NCBI GenBank assembly: GCA_035293805.1
Contig: DATGMD010000028.1
Span: forward strand, 62,001 to 126,000
Origin: JAJPHF01 sp035293805
GTDB taxonomy: Bacteria > Chloroflexota > UBA6077 > JAJPHF01
Direction: 5' to 3'
Length of the DNA stretch: 64,000 nt
Every line of letters begins with the position of its first letter. Within the stretch, counting starts at the first letter, position 1. The notes beneath the pieces are model-generated. The model searched no databases. It saw only the letters and a list, made by a program, of their open reading frames with translations, and was not told the DNA's origin. Below are positions 26,819-35,767 of the stretch, in pieces. The position numbers and the translations under genes were made by a program.

Positions 26819-27635
26819 GCGCGCCGGCCCGCTGGCGCTGATCGCGCCAGGCGACGAGGCGCTCGACGGGCTTGGCGTCGAACGGCGGGCCGAAGCCCAG
26901 AATGACGTGCGTGCAGCCGGCGTCGGCGAGCGCGTCGAGGTGGGCGAGGTCCTCGGTGCCGATGCTGGCGGTGCGCTCGATCGCCCGCGGGTCGCGGCCG
27001 AGCTTCTGGCACCAGTCGTCGAGCACGCGGTTCTTGCGCTTCCAGTTGTCGACGCCGCCGAAGCCGTTCCAGGCGTCGGCGTACTGGGCGGTGATGCGCA
27101 GGGTGATCTTCTCGCCCTCGCCGCCGATGAGGATCGGGATCGTGCCGCGCACCGGCGGCGGGTTGTCCTTTGCCCAATGCTCCTTGATGATCGGGAGCGC
27201 CGCCGCCAGGTCGTGCAGGCGGGTGGTCGCCGTGCCGAACTCGTAGCCGAAGTCGTCGTACTCGCGCTCGAACCAGCCGGCGCCGATACCCAGGATGAAG
27301 CGGCCGTCGCTGATGTGGTCGATCGTCGTCGCCATCTTCGAGAGCAGGGCCGGGTTGCGGTAGCTGTTGCAGGTGACCATGCAGCCGATGGTGGCGCGCG
27401 AGGTCGCCTCGGCCAGCGCGGCCAGCACCGTGTAGCCCTCGAGCGCGGGGCCGTCCGGGTCGCCGTAGAGCGGGTAGAAGTGGTCCCAGTTCCAGATCGA
27501 GTCGACGCCGCTGGCCTCCATGCGGCAGGCGGCGTCGCGGAACTGCTGGTAGGTGCAGTGCTGGGGGTGGAGCTGCACGCCCACCTTGAGTGCTGACTGC
27601 TGACTGCTGAGTGCTGAGCGCTGGGGTGCGGTCAT
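26811..27635 (-). CDS. Luciferase-like (F420-type) oxidoreductase
   Basis: 274 residues from ATG at 27635, with GGAGG 4 bases upstream. The TIM-barrel pattern of the luciferase-like family is clear: FRDAACRMEASGVDSIWNWD, ATSRATIGCMVTCNSYRNPA, TIDHISDGRFILGIGAGWFE and PILIGGEGEKITLRITAQYA. The short form with GxGWFEREY is typical of F420-dependent Chloroflexota/Actinobacteria enzymes. Substrate is unknown. Residues 4-14 (PQRSALSSQQSAL) are coded by an AGTGCTGACTG tandem repeat, which suggests repeat insertion at the 5' end of the gene. The queG start overlaps its stop. Confidence 0.88.
27588..27623. repeat. AGTGCTGACTGCTGA-type tandem repeat at a gene start
   Basis: About five degenerate seven-base units (AGTGCTG, ACTGCTG and variants) within the first codons of the luciferase-like gene. 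The same unit is at 5048-5079. In many Chloroflexota and cyanobacteria such heptads fill intergenic spaces. Confidence 0.55.
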
Positions 27636-27797
27636 GGCGCCTCCTGGCAGTACCCACCGAGGGGGTCCAACGCGTCTCACCGGTATGGTACTTGGCGGCG
27701 GACATGGTCACACGCCTTGCGTCGAGGGCCGGGCGCGCTAGAATGGCCGATGGGCCCTCACCGAGCAGCGAGACTGGATGAGACGAGGAGCGCGACG

Positions 27798-28742
27798 ATG
27801 GCAGACGCAACGGGCGGCTCCACGGCGGAGCGCCGGATCGACGTACACCACCACGTCCTGCCGCCGCAGTACGTGGACAGCACGCCGATGCCCTTCCGGG
27901 TGCCAGACACCGACACGCAGCTGCGCACGATGGCCGAGTTCGGCATCGAGGCGGCGATTACGTCGCTGACGCCCCGCGTGTTCGAGGAGCACCGCCACGA
28001 GCGGCGCGCGGTGGCCCGCGCCTGCAACGAGTTCATGGCGGGCCTGGTGCGCGACCATCCGACGCGGTTCGGCTCGTTCGCCGTGCTGCCGCTGCCCGAC
28101 GTGGACGGCGCGCTGGAGGAGGTGGCCTACGCGCTCGACACGCTGCGCCTGGACGGCGTGGGGCTGTTCTCCAGCATGGAGGGGCGCTTCCTGGGCGACC
28201 CGCTGTACGACCCGCTGTTCGCGGAGCTGAACCGCCGCAAGGCCGTCGTGTTCGTCCATCCGTCGCACTGTGCCGCGCCGCCCGAGTACAACCTGGGCGC
28301 GCCGGCGGGCATCATCGAGTACATCTTCGACAGCACGCGCGCCATCCTGAACATGCTGTACCACCAGACCTTCCGGCGGAACCCCGACATGCGCATCATC
28401 TTCTGCCACGGCGGCAGCACGGTGCCGTACCTGGCCCACCGCATCGCCAACCTGGAGCACAACGCCGGCGTGCCCGACGTGATCGGCACGCTGCGCTCGC
28501 TGTACTACGACATCGCCAGCTCGATGTCGCGCTTCTCGCTGCCGTCGCTGCAGCAATTGGCCGACCCGACGCACATCGTGTGGGGCTCGGACCTGCCGTT
28601 CGTCCACGGCGAGCGGCTGCGGGAGGAGATTGCGGGCTGGGAGGCGTACACCGGCTTCGACGCGGCGACGCGCGCCGCGATCGAGCGTGACAACGCGCTG
28701 CGCCTGTTCCCACGGCTGGGCGCGACGGCAGCTAGCCGATGA
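27798..28742 (+). CDS. Amidohydrolase-2 family metal hydrolase/decarboxylase
   Basis: 314 residues. The ACMSD-like TIM barrel opens with RRIDVHHHVLPPQYVD (His-x-His metal site), continues with FGSFAVLPLPDVDGALEEVA, VVFVHPSHCAAPPEYNLGAP (metal His), RIIFCHGGSTVPYLAHRIAN (His) and IVWGSDLPFVHG (catalytic Asp). Members hydrolyse or decarboxylate ring-cleavage products and related acids. GAGGAG lies 6 bases before ATG 27798. It is divergent from the luciferase-like gene, and the two could serve one degradative route; this is inference. Confidence 0.88.
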   Translation: MADATGGSTAERRIDVHHHVLPPQYVDSTPMPFRVPDTDTQLRTMAEFGIEAAITSLTPRVFEEHRHERRAVARACNEFMAGLVRDHPTRFGSFAVLPLPDVDGALEEVAYALDTLRLDGVGLFSSMEGRFLGDPLYDPLFAELNRRKAVVFVHPSHCAAPPEYNLGAPAGIIEYIFDSTRAILNMLYHQTFRRNPDMRIIFCHGGSTVPYLAHRIANLEHNAGVPDVIGTLRSLYYDIASSMSRFSLPSLQQLADPTHIVWGSDLPFVHGERLREEIAGWEAYTGFDAATRAAIERDNALRLFPRLGATAASR

Positions 28743-28785
28743 GGCACGGGCGCCGCGTGGACGCCGGTGCTGCGGCCTGCGGGCC

Positions 28786-28812
28786 GCGGGCGGGCACGAG
28801 ACCCGCCCCTAC
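28786..28812. repeat. 27-bp dispersed repeat, copy 1
   Basis: GCGGGCGGGCACGAGACCCG followed by CCCCTAC. The complement of 63594-63620 differs from it at two positions only. It lies between the amidohydrolase and lepA stops; part of the unit recurs at about 28823-28833. Confidence 0.6.
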
Positions 28813-28847
28813 GAAAAGAGCCGCGGGCGGGCATCGTATCACGAGTG

Positions 28848-30647
28848 TCAGTCGCGGAGGCTGAGGACGGCGGTGAAGGCTTCCTGGGGGATCTCGACGC
28901 TGCCTAGACGCTTCATGCGCTTCTTGCCCTCGGCCTGCTTCTCCAGCAGCTTGCGCTTGCGGGTCACGTCGCCACCGTAGCACTTGGCGAGCACGTTCTT
29001 GCGCATGGCGCGGATCGTCTCGCGGGCGATGACCTTCTGGCCGACGGCGGCCTGGAGCGGCACGTCGAACAGCTGGCGGGGGATCAGCTCACGCAGCCGC
29101 TCGACCAGCGCGCGGCCCTGGCTCTGCGCCTTGTCGGCGTGAACGATGGCGGAGAGGGCATCGACCGGCTGGCCGTTCACCAGGATGTCGAGCTTCTGCA
29201 GCTTCGCGGGCCGGTACTCGGCGAAGCTATAGTCGAGCGAGGCGTAGCCCTGGGTGCGCGACTTGAGCTGGTCGTAGAAGTCGACGATCAGCTCGGCGAG
29301 CGGCATCTCGTCCACGATGAGGACACGCTGCTCGTCGATGTAGTCCATCTTCTTGAACACGCCGCGGCGGTCCTGCACCAGCTCCATCACGGCGCCAATG
29401 TAACGCGACGGCACGATGATATCCAAGGAGACCCACGGCTCCTCGATGCGCTCCACGTGGTTCGGCGGCGGCAGCGCGGCCGGGTTGTCGACCAATAGCT
29501 CGCGCCCGTCGGTCGTATAGACGTGGTACTCGACGCTCGGCGCCGTGATGAGCAGCTCCAGGTTGTACTCGCGCTCCAGCCGCTCGCGGATGATCTCCAT
29601 GTGCAACATGCCGAGGAAGCCGCAGCGGAAGCCGAAGCCGAGGGCCACCGAGCTTTCGGGCTCATACACCAGCGAGGCGTCGTTCAGGCGCAGCTTGTCG
29701 AGCGCGTCGCGCAAGAGGTGGTAGTCGTCGCTGGCGGTCGGGTACAGTCCGGCGAACACCATCGGCTTGGCGGGGCGATAGCCCGCGAGCGGCTCGGCGG
29801 CCGGCGCGGCGGCGAGCGTGATCGTGTCGCCCACGCGCACGTCGCGCACGTCCTTGAGGCCCGTCGCGATGTATCCTACCTCGCCGGCGGCCAGGCCCTC
29901 GACCGGTCCCATCGTCGGCCGGAAGACGCCGACCTCCAGCACTTCGGCGGTGGTCTCGGTGGCCATCAGGCGGATGCGCTGCGTCGGCCCGACGGCGCCA
30001 TCCACCACGCGCACGTACGCGATCACGCCCTTGTACGAGTCGTAGTGGGAGTCGAAGACCAGCGCCCGCAGGGGCGCGTTCCGCTCGCCGCGCGGCGGCG
30101 GCACGCGCGTGACGACAGCTTGCAGGATCGCCTCGACGCCGGTGCCATCCTTCGCCGAGGCGAGCAGCACGTCCTCGGCCGGCAGGCCGACCACGCGCTC
30201 GATCTCCTCGGTCACGCGCGGCGGGTCGGCGCTCGGCAGGTCGATTTTGTTGATGACGGGGATGATCGCCAGGTCGTGCTCGATCGCCAGGTAGACGTTC
30301 GCCAGCGTCTGCGCCTCGACGCCCTGCGCCGCGTCCACGACCAGGATGGCGCCCTCGCAGGCGGCCAGGCTGCGGGAGACCTCGTAGGCGAAGTCGACGT
30401 GGCCCGGCGTGTCGATCAGGTTGAGCTGATACTCCTCGCCATCGTACGCGTAGCGCATACGGACGGCCTTCGCCTTGATGGTGATGCCCTTCTCGCGCTC
30501 CAGGTCCATCTGGTCGAGCACCTGCTCGGCCATCTGGCGCTCGGTGAGCGTGCCGGTCATCTCCAGCAGGCGGTCGGCGAGCGTCGACTTGCCGTGGTCG
30601 ATGTGGGCGATGATACAGAAGTTACGAATGTGAGCCTGGTCAATCAA
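28848..30647 (-). CDS. lepA: Elongation factor 4 (LepA), back-translocating GTPase
   Basis: 599 residues, the usual length. G1 is HIDHGKSTLADRLLEMTG, G2/switch KGITIKAKAVRM, G3 DTPGHVDF, G4 NKIDLPSADP and G5 SAKDGTG. The LepA-specific C-terminal domain is present (YASLDYSFAEYRPAKLQKLD, VNGQPVDALSAIVHADKAQ, KCYGGDVTRKRKLLEKQAEG). The protein binds the ribosome and remobilises stalled or mistranslocated complexes. The start is TTG 30647, where homology begins, with AGGA 7 bases upstream; ATG 30722 would add 25 unlikely residues. Confidence 0.97.
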   Translation of the reverse strand: MIDQAHIRNFCIIAHIDHGKSTLADRLLEMTGTLTERQMAEQVLDQMDLEREKGITIKAKAVRMRYAYDGEEYQLNLIDTPGHVDFAYEVSRSLAACEGAILVVDAAQGVEAQTLANVYLAIEHDLAIIPVINKIDLPSADPPRVTEEIERVVGLPAEDVLLASAKDGTGVEAILQAVVTRVPPPRGERNAPLRALVFDSHYDSYKGVIAYVRVVDGAVGPTQRIRLMATETTAEVLEVGVFRPTMGPVEGLAAGEVGYIATGLKDVRDVRVGDTITLAAAPAAEPLAGYRPAKPMVFAGLYPTASDDYHLLRDALDKLRLNDASLVYEPESSVALGFGFRCGFLGMLHMEIIRERLEREYNLELLITAPSVEYHVYTTDGRELLVDNPAALPPPNHVERIEEPWVSLDIIVPSRYIGAVMELVQDRRGVFKKMDYIDEQRVLIVDEMPLAELIVDFYDQLKSRTQGYASLDYSFAEYRPAKLQKLDILVNGQPVDALSAIVHADKAQSQGRALVERLRELIPRQLFDVPLQAAVGQKVIARETIRAMRKNVLAKCYGGDVTRKRKLLEKQAEGKKRMKRLGSVEIPQEAFTAVLSLRD

Positions 30648-30817
30648 GACGTCGTCCTGCTCCGCGCGGGCGCACCCGGCCCCAGCCCAGCGTGGCAGCG
30701 CGCGCCACGACGGGGAAAGCAATCATGTGGGAGGGCGCCGCTAAATCATACCAGACCGGGCCGCCTGACCCCGCGAGATTGCAGCCGCGGCCTGCCGCCG
30801 ATGAGCCCGTTCGGAGT

Positions 30818-31240
30818 CTAATAACCGGAGATCGGACTGACGTAGGAGAGCGTGCCGCCTACCAGCCCCAGGAGCCGCTGGTCGGCCGTCCAGAGCGCGC
30901 ACCCATAATGCTCTGCCAAGACCAGATAGTGGGCATCGTAGGCTGCCGGCAGCGCGTGGGCGTTGGCCAGGCTGAGCGCCCGGTCGTACAGGTCCGGCGG
31001 CTCGACCAGCGTAATGGTGAACCGCTGGAACTGGTCCATGAGCTGCTGCGCCTCGGCGAGCAGCATGCCCGTGCGCCTCATACGCTGGCGCAGAATGTTG
31101 GCGATCTCGAAGGGAAGCAAGCGCGGCGCGATGATGGGCTCGTTGCGAGCTACACAGTCGGCATAGAGCGCATCAGCTTTATCCGAGTTCGCCTCGACCA
31201 GGATCCATTTGGCGGCTACCGACGCGTCGACGACGATCAC
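30818..31240 (-). CDS. PIN-domain ribonuclease, VapC-type toxin (second copy)
   Basis: 140 residues from GTG at 31240. Acidic residues of the PIN fold are in place: VVDASVAAKWIL, PFEIANILRQRM, PAAYDAHYLVLAEHYGCALW and TADQRLL. Probable Mg-dependent RNase. GTGA at 31237-31240 joins the antitoxin stop to the toxin start. It is unlike the toxin at 5878 outside the motifs, so the two are independent acquisitions. Confidence 0.9.
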   Translation of the reverse strand: MIVVDASVAAKWILVEANSDKADALYADCVARNEPIIAPRLLPFEIANILRQRMRRTGMLLAEAQQLMDQFQRFTITLVEPPDLYDRALSLANAHALPAAYDAHYLVLAEHYGCALWTADQRLLGLVGGTLSYVSPISGY

Positions 31241-31686
31241 GATAGCTGCTGACTGCGCTCATCGCGCAGCTGGTTCAGGATCTCCCAGGATTCTGAGAAG
31301 GGCACCCCACCGCGCTCGCGAAGCATCCTGTCGCGGATTGCTCTCGCCTCCGCCATCGCGCGCAAGCCCCGTTCACGCTGTTCCGCGGTGAGCGGCGGAA
31401 TCTCTGCTCGGCGCGCCGCGATCACAGCGGCCCGCTCCCGCGGCGTCAGCGTGCTGAGATCGTTGTCGGCCACAGGCCCTATCGCGCTATCCGGCGCAAC
31501 GCCCGCCGCGGCCACCGGGCGCACAAGCCGGTCGACGTCGGCGCGCTTGAGCGCGAGACGGCGTTGGCCCACGCGGTAGGCGGGCAGGCTGCCCTGGTCG
31601 ATCCAGCGGCGAATGGTAGATTGGTGGACCCTGAGGAGCGCCGCGGCCTTCGCGACGGTCAGGTACTCGTCTACGTCGATGCGCAT
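31237..31686 (-). CDS. Excisionase-type helix-turn-helix antitoxin
   Basis: 149 residues. The N-terminal HTH_17/MerR-like domain reads YLTVAKAAALLRVHQSTIRR and WIDQGSLPAYRVGQRRLALK, usual for excisionases and some antitoxins. The C-terminal half (LTPRERAAVIAARRAEIPPL to FSESWEILNQLRDE) is charged and helical and should bind the PIN toxin encoded in the overlapping next gene. Upstream three phased ATACG units overlap the promoter. Long for an antitoxin, but the context supports that role. Confidence 0.8.
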   Translation of the reverse strand: MRIDVDEYLTVAKAAALLRVHQSTIRRWIDQGSLPAYRVGQRRLALKRADVDRLVRPVAAAGVAPDSAIGPVADNDLSTLTPRERAAVIAARRAEIPPLTAEQRERGLRAMAEARAIRDRMLRERGGVPFSESWEILNQLRDERSQQLS

Positions 31687-31721
31687 GCGCCCTGCCTCCC
31701 GCCCTTGATCTCCATTCTGCG

Positions 31722-31748
31722 CTATACGGCACTATACGAATGCATACG
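31722..31748 (-). promoter_or_regulatory. Three 10-bp-phased ATACG units overlapping a -10 box
   Basis: ATACG occurs at 31724, 31734 and 31744, exactly one helical turn apart; the first two copies are part of CTATACG. On the minus strand TATAGT (31736-31731) can serve as -10 box, 45 bases before the antitoxin ATG. Likely operator for the HTH antitoxin. Confidence 0.5.
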
Positions 31749-31981
31749 CTAGCATGGCAACGAGGGTGGCCGACTATCCAGCCCGGCACCGGTGGGCGCA
31801 GCGGCGAGGGGAGCCACGCGAGAATGGTACGGAACTTGCGGCACCTTCGGCCGCGCCCTCGACCAGGCCCGGCCGCGCGACGGCGCGGCGGACGGCCGCC
31901 CCAGGTCCCCGAATCGGCGCGACGGGCCGCCTTGCGTGGTAGACTACATTCGCTCGGAGCATTATGGCGGGAGGCAGCGAG

Positions 31982-34891
31982 ATGGCGCAGGCGGAGGCCG
32001 CGACGGCCGGGCAGGCAACGGCCAAGAAGTGGGTATACCGCTTCGAGGAGGGGCTCGCCGACATGCGCGACCTCCTCGGCGGCAAAGGGGCGGGCTGCGC
32101 GCAGATGACCCGCGCCGGCCTGCCGGTCCCGCCCGGGTTCACCATCACCACCGAGGCCTGTAACGCGTACTACGAGGCGGGCAAGCAGTTCCCGCCCGGC
32201 ATGTGGGATCAGACGCTCGAAGCCTTGCGCGACCTGGAGCGGAAGACCGGCAAGGGCTTCGGCGACCGCAACAACCCGCTCCTCGTCTCCGTGCGCTCGG
32301 GCGCGCGCATCTCCATGCCCGGCATGATGGACACCGTCCTCAACCTGGGGCTGAACCACGACACGGTGCAGGGCGTCATCGCGCTCACCGGCAACGAGCG
32401 CTTCGCCTACGACGCCTATCGCCGCTTCATCCAGATGTTCGGGCGCATCGTGCAGGACATCCCGGCGGAGCGCTTCGACGAGGTGTTCGAGGACGCGAAG
32501 CACCGCCACGGGGCGAAGCAGGACACGGACCTCGACGCGGCGGCGCTGCGCGAGGTGGTGGCCGCCTTCAAGGACGTGGTGCAGCGGGAGACGGGGAAGC
32601 CGTTCCCCACCGACCCGATCGAGCAGCTGCGCCTGGCGATCGCCGCGGTCTTCGAGTCGTGGATGGGCAAGCGCGCCGTCGACTACCGCAACTTCTACAA
32701 GATCCCCCACGACCTGGGCACGGCCGTCAACGTGCAGACGATGGTGTTTGGCAACATGGGCGACGACTCGGGCACGGGCGTGGCCTTCACGCGCGACCCG
32801 AACACTGGCAAGAACGAGCTATACGGCGAGTTTCTGGTGAACGCGCAGGGCGAGGACGTGGTTGCCGGCATCCGCACGCCGATGCCGATCAGCAAGATGG
32901 CTGAGGAGCTGCCGCAAGCGTACAGCGAGTTCCAGCAGATCGCGGAGCGGCTGGAAGCCACCTACCACGACATGCAGGACATGGAGTTCACCGTCGAGCG
33001 CGGCAAGCTGTACATGCTGCAGACGCGCGCCGGCAAGCGCTCGGCGCCGGCGGCGGTGAAGATCGCGGTGGACATGGTCCACGAGGGCCTGATCACGCGC
33101 GAGGACGCGCTGCTGCGCGTCGAGCCCGACCAGGTGCAGCAGCTGCTCTTGCCACGCTTCCTGCCCCAGGCCGTGTGGCAGGCGCGGGAGCGCGACGGGT
33201 TCGTCACCAAGGGCCTGAACGCCTCGCCGGGCGCTGCGGTGGGCAAGGCTGTGTTCGACGCGGACCGAGCGCAGGCGATGGGCCAGAACGGCGAGCGCGT
33301 GATCCTCGTTCGGCCCGAGACCTCGCCGGACGACGTACACGGCCTCATTGCCGCCCAGGGGGTGTTGACGGCGCGCGGCGGCATGACCAGCCACGCCGCG
33401 GTCGTGGCGCGCGGCATGGGCAAGCCGGCGGTGGTGGGCGCCGACGACGTGCGGATCGACCTACGCGGGCGCAGCTTCACGGTCAACGGGCGCACCGTGA
33501 ACGAGGGCGATTGGCTGTCGCTCGACGGGTCCACCGGCGAGGTGTTCGCGGGCCAGCTCGCCACCATCGAGCCGAACCTGGCCGAGGAGCACGAGCTGGC
33601 CGAGCTGCTGAGCTGGGCGGACCAGGTGCGGCGGCTGGGCATCTGGGCGAACGCCGACTACCCGCGCGACGCCGAGCGGGCGCGCGAGTTCGGCGCCGAG
33701 GGCATCGGCCTCTGTCGCACCGAGCACATGTTCATGGAGGAGGAGCGGCTGCCGCTCGTGCAGCAGATGATCCTCGCCGCGCCGGGGGCGGCGCGGGCCA
33801 AGGCCGCGCTGGGGATCGACGAGCGCCGGCGGGAGCTGCAGGCGCGGCGCATGCGCCAGACCGAGGAGCACGCGCCGCCGGACATGGTGGCCGCTGACCT
33901 GGCCGCGGAGGAGGCGGCGCTGGCCAATCTCGAGGCGAAGCTGGCGGCCGATTCGGCCTGGCAGCAGTACAAGGCCGCGCTGGACCAGCTCTTGCCGATC
34001 CAGCGCGGCGACTTCAAGGGGCTGCTCAAGGAGATGGCGGGGCGGCCGGTCATCATCCGCCTGCTCGACCCGCCGCTGCACGAGTTCCTGCCGAAGTACG
34101 ACGACCTGCTGGTCGAGGTAACCGAGCTGCGGGTGCGCGGCAACGATCCCGCGCGGCTGGCCGAGGCCGAGAAGATGCTGGCGGCGGTGAACGCGCTGCG
34201 CGAGGCGAACCCGATGCTGGGGCTGCGCGGCGTCCGCCTGGGGCTGCTCTACCCCGAGATCAACGAGATGCAGGTGCGCGCCATCCTCGAGGCGGCAGTC
34301 GAGCTGAAGCGCGAGGGGGTGGATGCCCACCCGGAGATCATGATCCCGCTGATCGGCAACACGGAAGAGCTGCGTCGCGTCGAGACCGTGCTGCGCGCGG
34401 TCGCCCAGGCCGTGCAGGGCGAGGCGGGGACGCAGGTCGACTACAAGTTCGGGACGATGATCGAGATTCCCCGCGCCGCCTTCATCGCGGACCAGATCGC
34501 TGAGATGGCCGAGTTCTTCAGCTTCGGCACGAACGACCTGACGCAGATGATTTTCGGCTTCTCGCGCGACGACGCCGAGGGCAAGTTCCTGGGCAGGTAC
34601 ATCGAGGAGAAGATCCTGGCGGTCAACCCGTTCGAGACGCTGGACCGCGCGGGCGTGGGCGAGCTGATCTGCATCGCCGTCGAGCGGGGGCGGCGGACGC
34701 GGCCGGACCTGGAGATCGGTATCTGCGGCGAGCACGGCGGCGACCCAGCCTCGATCGCCTTCTGCCATGCGGCTGGGCTGAATTACGTGAGCTGCTCGCC
34801 GTTCCGGGTGCCCGTGGCGCGGCTGGCGGCCGCGCAGGCGGCCCTGCAGAGCAAGCAGGCCGCGGGGGCCAAGGGCGAAGCCGACCGGTAG
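31982..34891 (+). CDS. ppdK: Pyruvate, phosphate dikinase
   Basis: 969 residues; interconverts pyruvate, ATP and phosphate with PEP, AMP and diphosphate. ATP-grasp domain: DLLGGKGAGCAQMTRAGLPV, VSVRSGARISMPGMMDTVLN. Phospho-His domain: GGMTSHAAVVARGMGKP with catalytic His471. PEP/pyruvate barrel: GIGLCRTEHMFM, SFGTNDLTQMIFGFSRDD and CGEHGGDPASI with the catalytic Cys. At about 90 residues longer than usual, it carries an extra charged helical insert (ALGIDERRRELQARRMRQTE to AKLAADSAWQQYKAALDQ) after GIGLCRTEHM. ATG 31982 follows GGAGG by 7 bases; ATG 31964 is less likely. Confidence 0.97.
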   Translation: MAQAEAATAGQATAKKWVYRFEEGLADMRDLLGGKGAGCAQMTRAGLPVPPGFTITTEACNAYYEAGKQFPPGMWDQTLEALRDLERKTGKGFGDRNNPLLVSVRSGARISMPGMMDTVLNLGLNHDTVQGVIALTGNERFAYDAYRRFIQMFGRIVQDIPAERFDEVFEDAKHRHGAKQDTDLDAAALREVVAAFKDVVQRETGKPFPTDPIEQLRLAIAAVFESWMGKRAVDYRNFYKIPHDLGTAVNVQTMVFGNMGDDSGTGVAFTRDPNTGKNELYGEFLVNAQGEDVVAGIRTPMPISKMAEELPQAYSEFQQIAERLEATYHDMQDMEFTVERGKLYMLQTRAGKRSAPAAVKIAVDMVHEGLITREDALLRVEPDQVQQLLLPRFLPQAVWQARERDGFVTKGLNASPGAAVGKAVFDADRAQAMGQNGERVILVRPETSPDDVHGLIAAQGVLTARGGMTSHAAVVARGMGKPAVVGADDVRIDLRGRSFTVNGRTVNEGDWLSLDGSTGEVFAGQLATIEPNLAEEHELAELLSWADQVRRLGIWANADYPRDAERAREFGAEGIGLCRTEHMFMEEERLPLVQQMILAAPGAARAKAALGIDERRRELQARRMRQTEEHAPPDMVAADLAAEEAALANLEAKLAADSAWQQYKAALDQLLPIQRGDFKGLLKEMAGRPVIIRLLDPPLHEFLPKYDDLLVEVTELRVRGNDPARLAEAEKMLAAVNALREANPMLGLRGVRLGLLYPEINEMQVRAILEAAVELKREGVDAHPEIMIPLIGNTEELRRVETVLRAVAQAVQGEAGTQVDYKFGTMIEIPRAAFIADQIAEMAEFFSFGTNDLTQMIFGFSRDDAEGKFLGRYIEEKILAVNPFETLDRAGVGELICIAVERGRRTRPDLEIGICGEHGGDPASIAFCHAAGLNYVSCSPFRVPVARLAAAQAALQSKQAAGAKGEADR

Positions 34892-35033
34892 CGGTCAGCC
34901 GACAGCCGTCAGCTATCAGCGTGTGGCGGTGACCGACCGCGCTCGCCACGCCGGGAATGATATTGCGCAGCCGCGGGCGGGTCGGCGCACGGCCCGCGGC
35001 TAGCTGACGGCTGCTAGCTGACGGCTGAAAGCT
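34891..35033. repeat. Inverted pair of CAGCCGTCAGCT-type tandem repeats
   Basis: Left block 34891-34920 has GTCAGCCGACAGCCGTCAGC units; right block 35001-35033 has TAGCTGACGGCTGC twice. The two are inverted relative to each other and fill the space between ppdK and the glycosyltransferase gene, so the transcript could fold into a long hairpin that acts as terminator. Confidence 0.55.
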
Positions 35034-35041
35034 GGTAATGC

Positions 35042-35758
35042 ATGCTCTCCGTCATTGTGCCGACCTACGACGAGCGTGGGGCGCTGCCCGAGCTGCTCGA
35101 CCGGCTGAACGCGACCTTCGATCTCGGCGGGCTGACGGCCGAGATCATCGTCGTGGACGACGGCTCGCCCGACGGCACGGCCGATCTAGCGGAGGCGCTG
35201 GCGGACCGCTACCCCGTGCGCGTGCTGCGCCGGCCGGGCAAGATGGGCCTGGCGTCGGCGGTGCTCGACGGCCTGAAGCTGGCGCAGGGCGAGCTGATCG
35301 CCGTGATGGACGCCGATCTCAGCCACCCGCCCGAGGCGCTGCTGCCGATGGTGCGCGCCATCGAGGAGGAGGGGGCCGACCTGGCCGTCGGCAGCCGCTA
35401 CGTGGCGAACGGCGGCATGGAGGACTGGCCCTGGCACCGCCAGCTCGTGTCGCTGGTCGCGAACAAGCTCACCTGGGGGCTCACCCCCGTCCACGACGCG
35501 ACCTCGGGCTTCTTCGTCGTGCGCCGCAGCGCGCTGGAGGGCGTGTGCCTGAACCCGATCGGCTTCAAGATCGGACTGGAGGTCATCGCGCGGGCGCGCT
35601 ACCAGCGCTGCGTCGAGGTGCCGTTCGTCTTTACTGATCGCAAGCATGGCTTCAGCAAGTTCACCAGCCGCGAAGTGATCGCCTTCCTCAAGCAGCTCGC
35701 CATCCTCTACGGCGAGAAGTACGGCGACCGTTTCGGCCTCGTCCGCTCCAAAGCGTAA
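35042..35758 (+). CDS. Polyprenyl-phosphate mannosyltransferase-like GT2 enzyme
   Basis: 238 residues. GT-A fold of family 2: LSVIVPTYDERGALPELLDR, AEIIVVDDGSPDGTADLAE (nucleotide-binding DD), IAVMDADLSHPPEAL (DxD metal site) and DATSGFFVVRRSALEG. The length, the lack of membrane spans, and FTDRKHGFSKFTSREVIAFL match dolichyl-phosphate mannose synthase-like enzymes that load a polyprenyl phosphate for later use outside the cell. Partner glycosyltransferases are not in the window. There is no clear ribosome site; the 5' end abuts the repeat. Confidence 0.88.
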   Translation: MLSVIVPTYDERGALPELLDRLNATFDLGGLTAEIIVVDDGSPDGTADLAEALADRYPVRVLRRPGKMGLASAVLDGLKLAQGELIAVMDADLSHPPEALLPMVRAIEEEGADLAVGSRYVANGGMEDWPWHRQLVSLVANKLTWGLTPVHDATSGFFVVRRSALEGVCLNPIGFKIGLEVIARARYQRCVEVPFVFTDRKHGFSKFTSREVIAFLKQLAILYGEKYGDRFGLVRSKA

Positions 35759-35767
35759 CGTCGCGGG

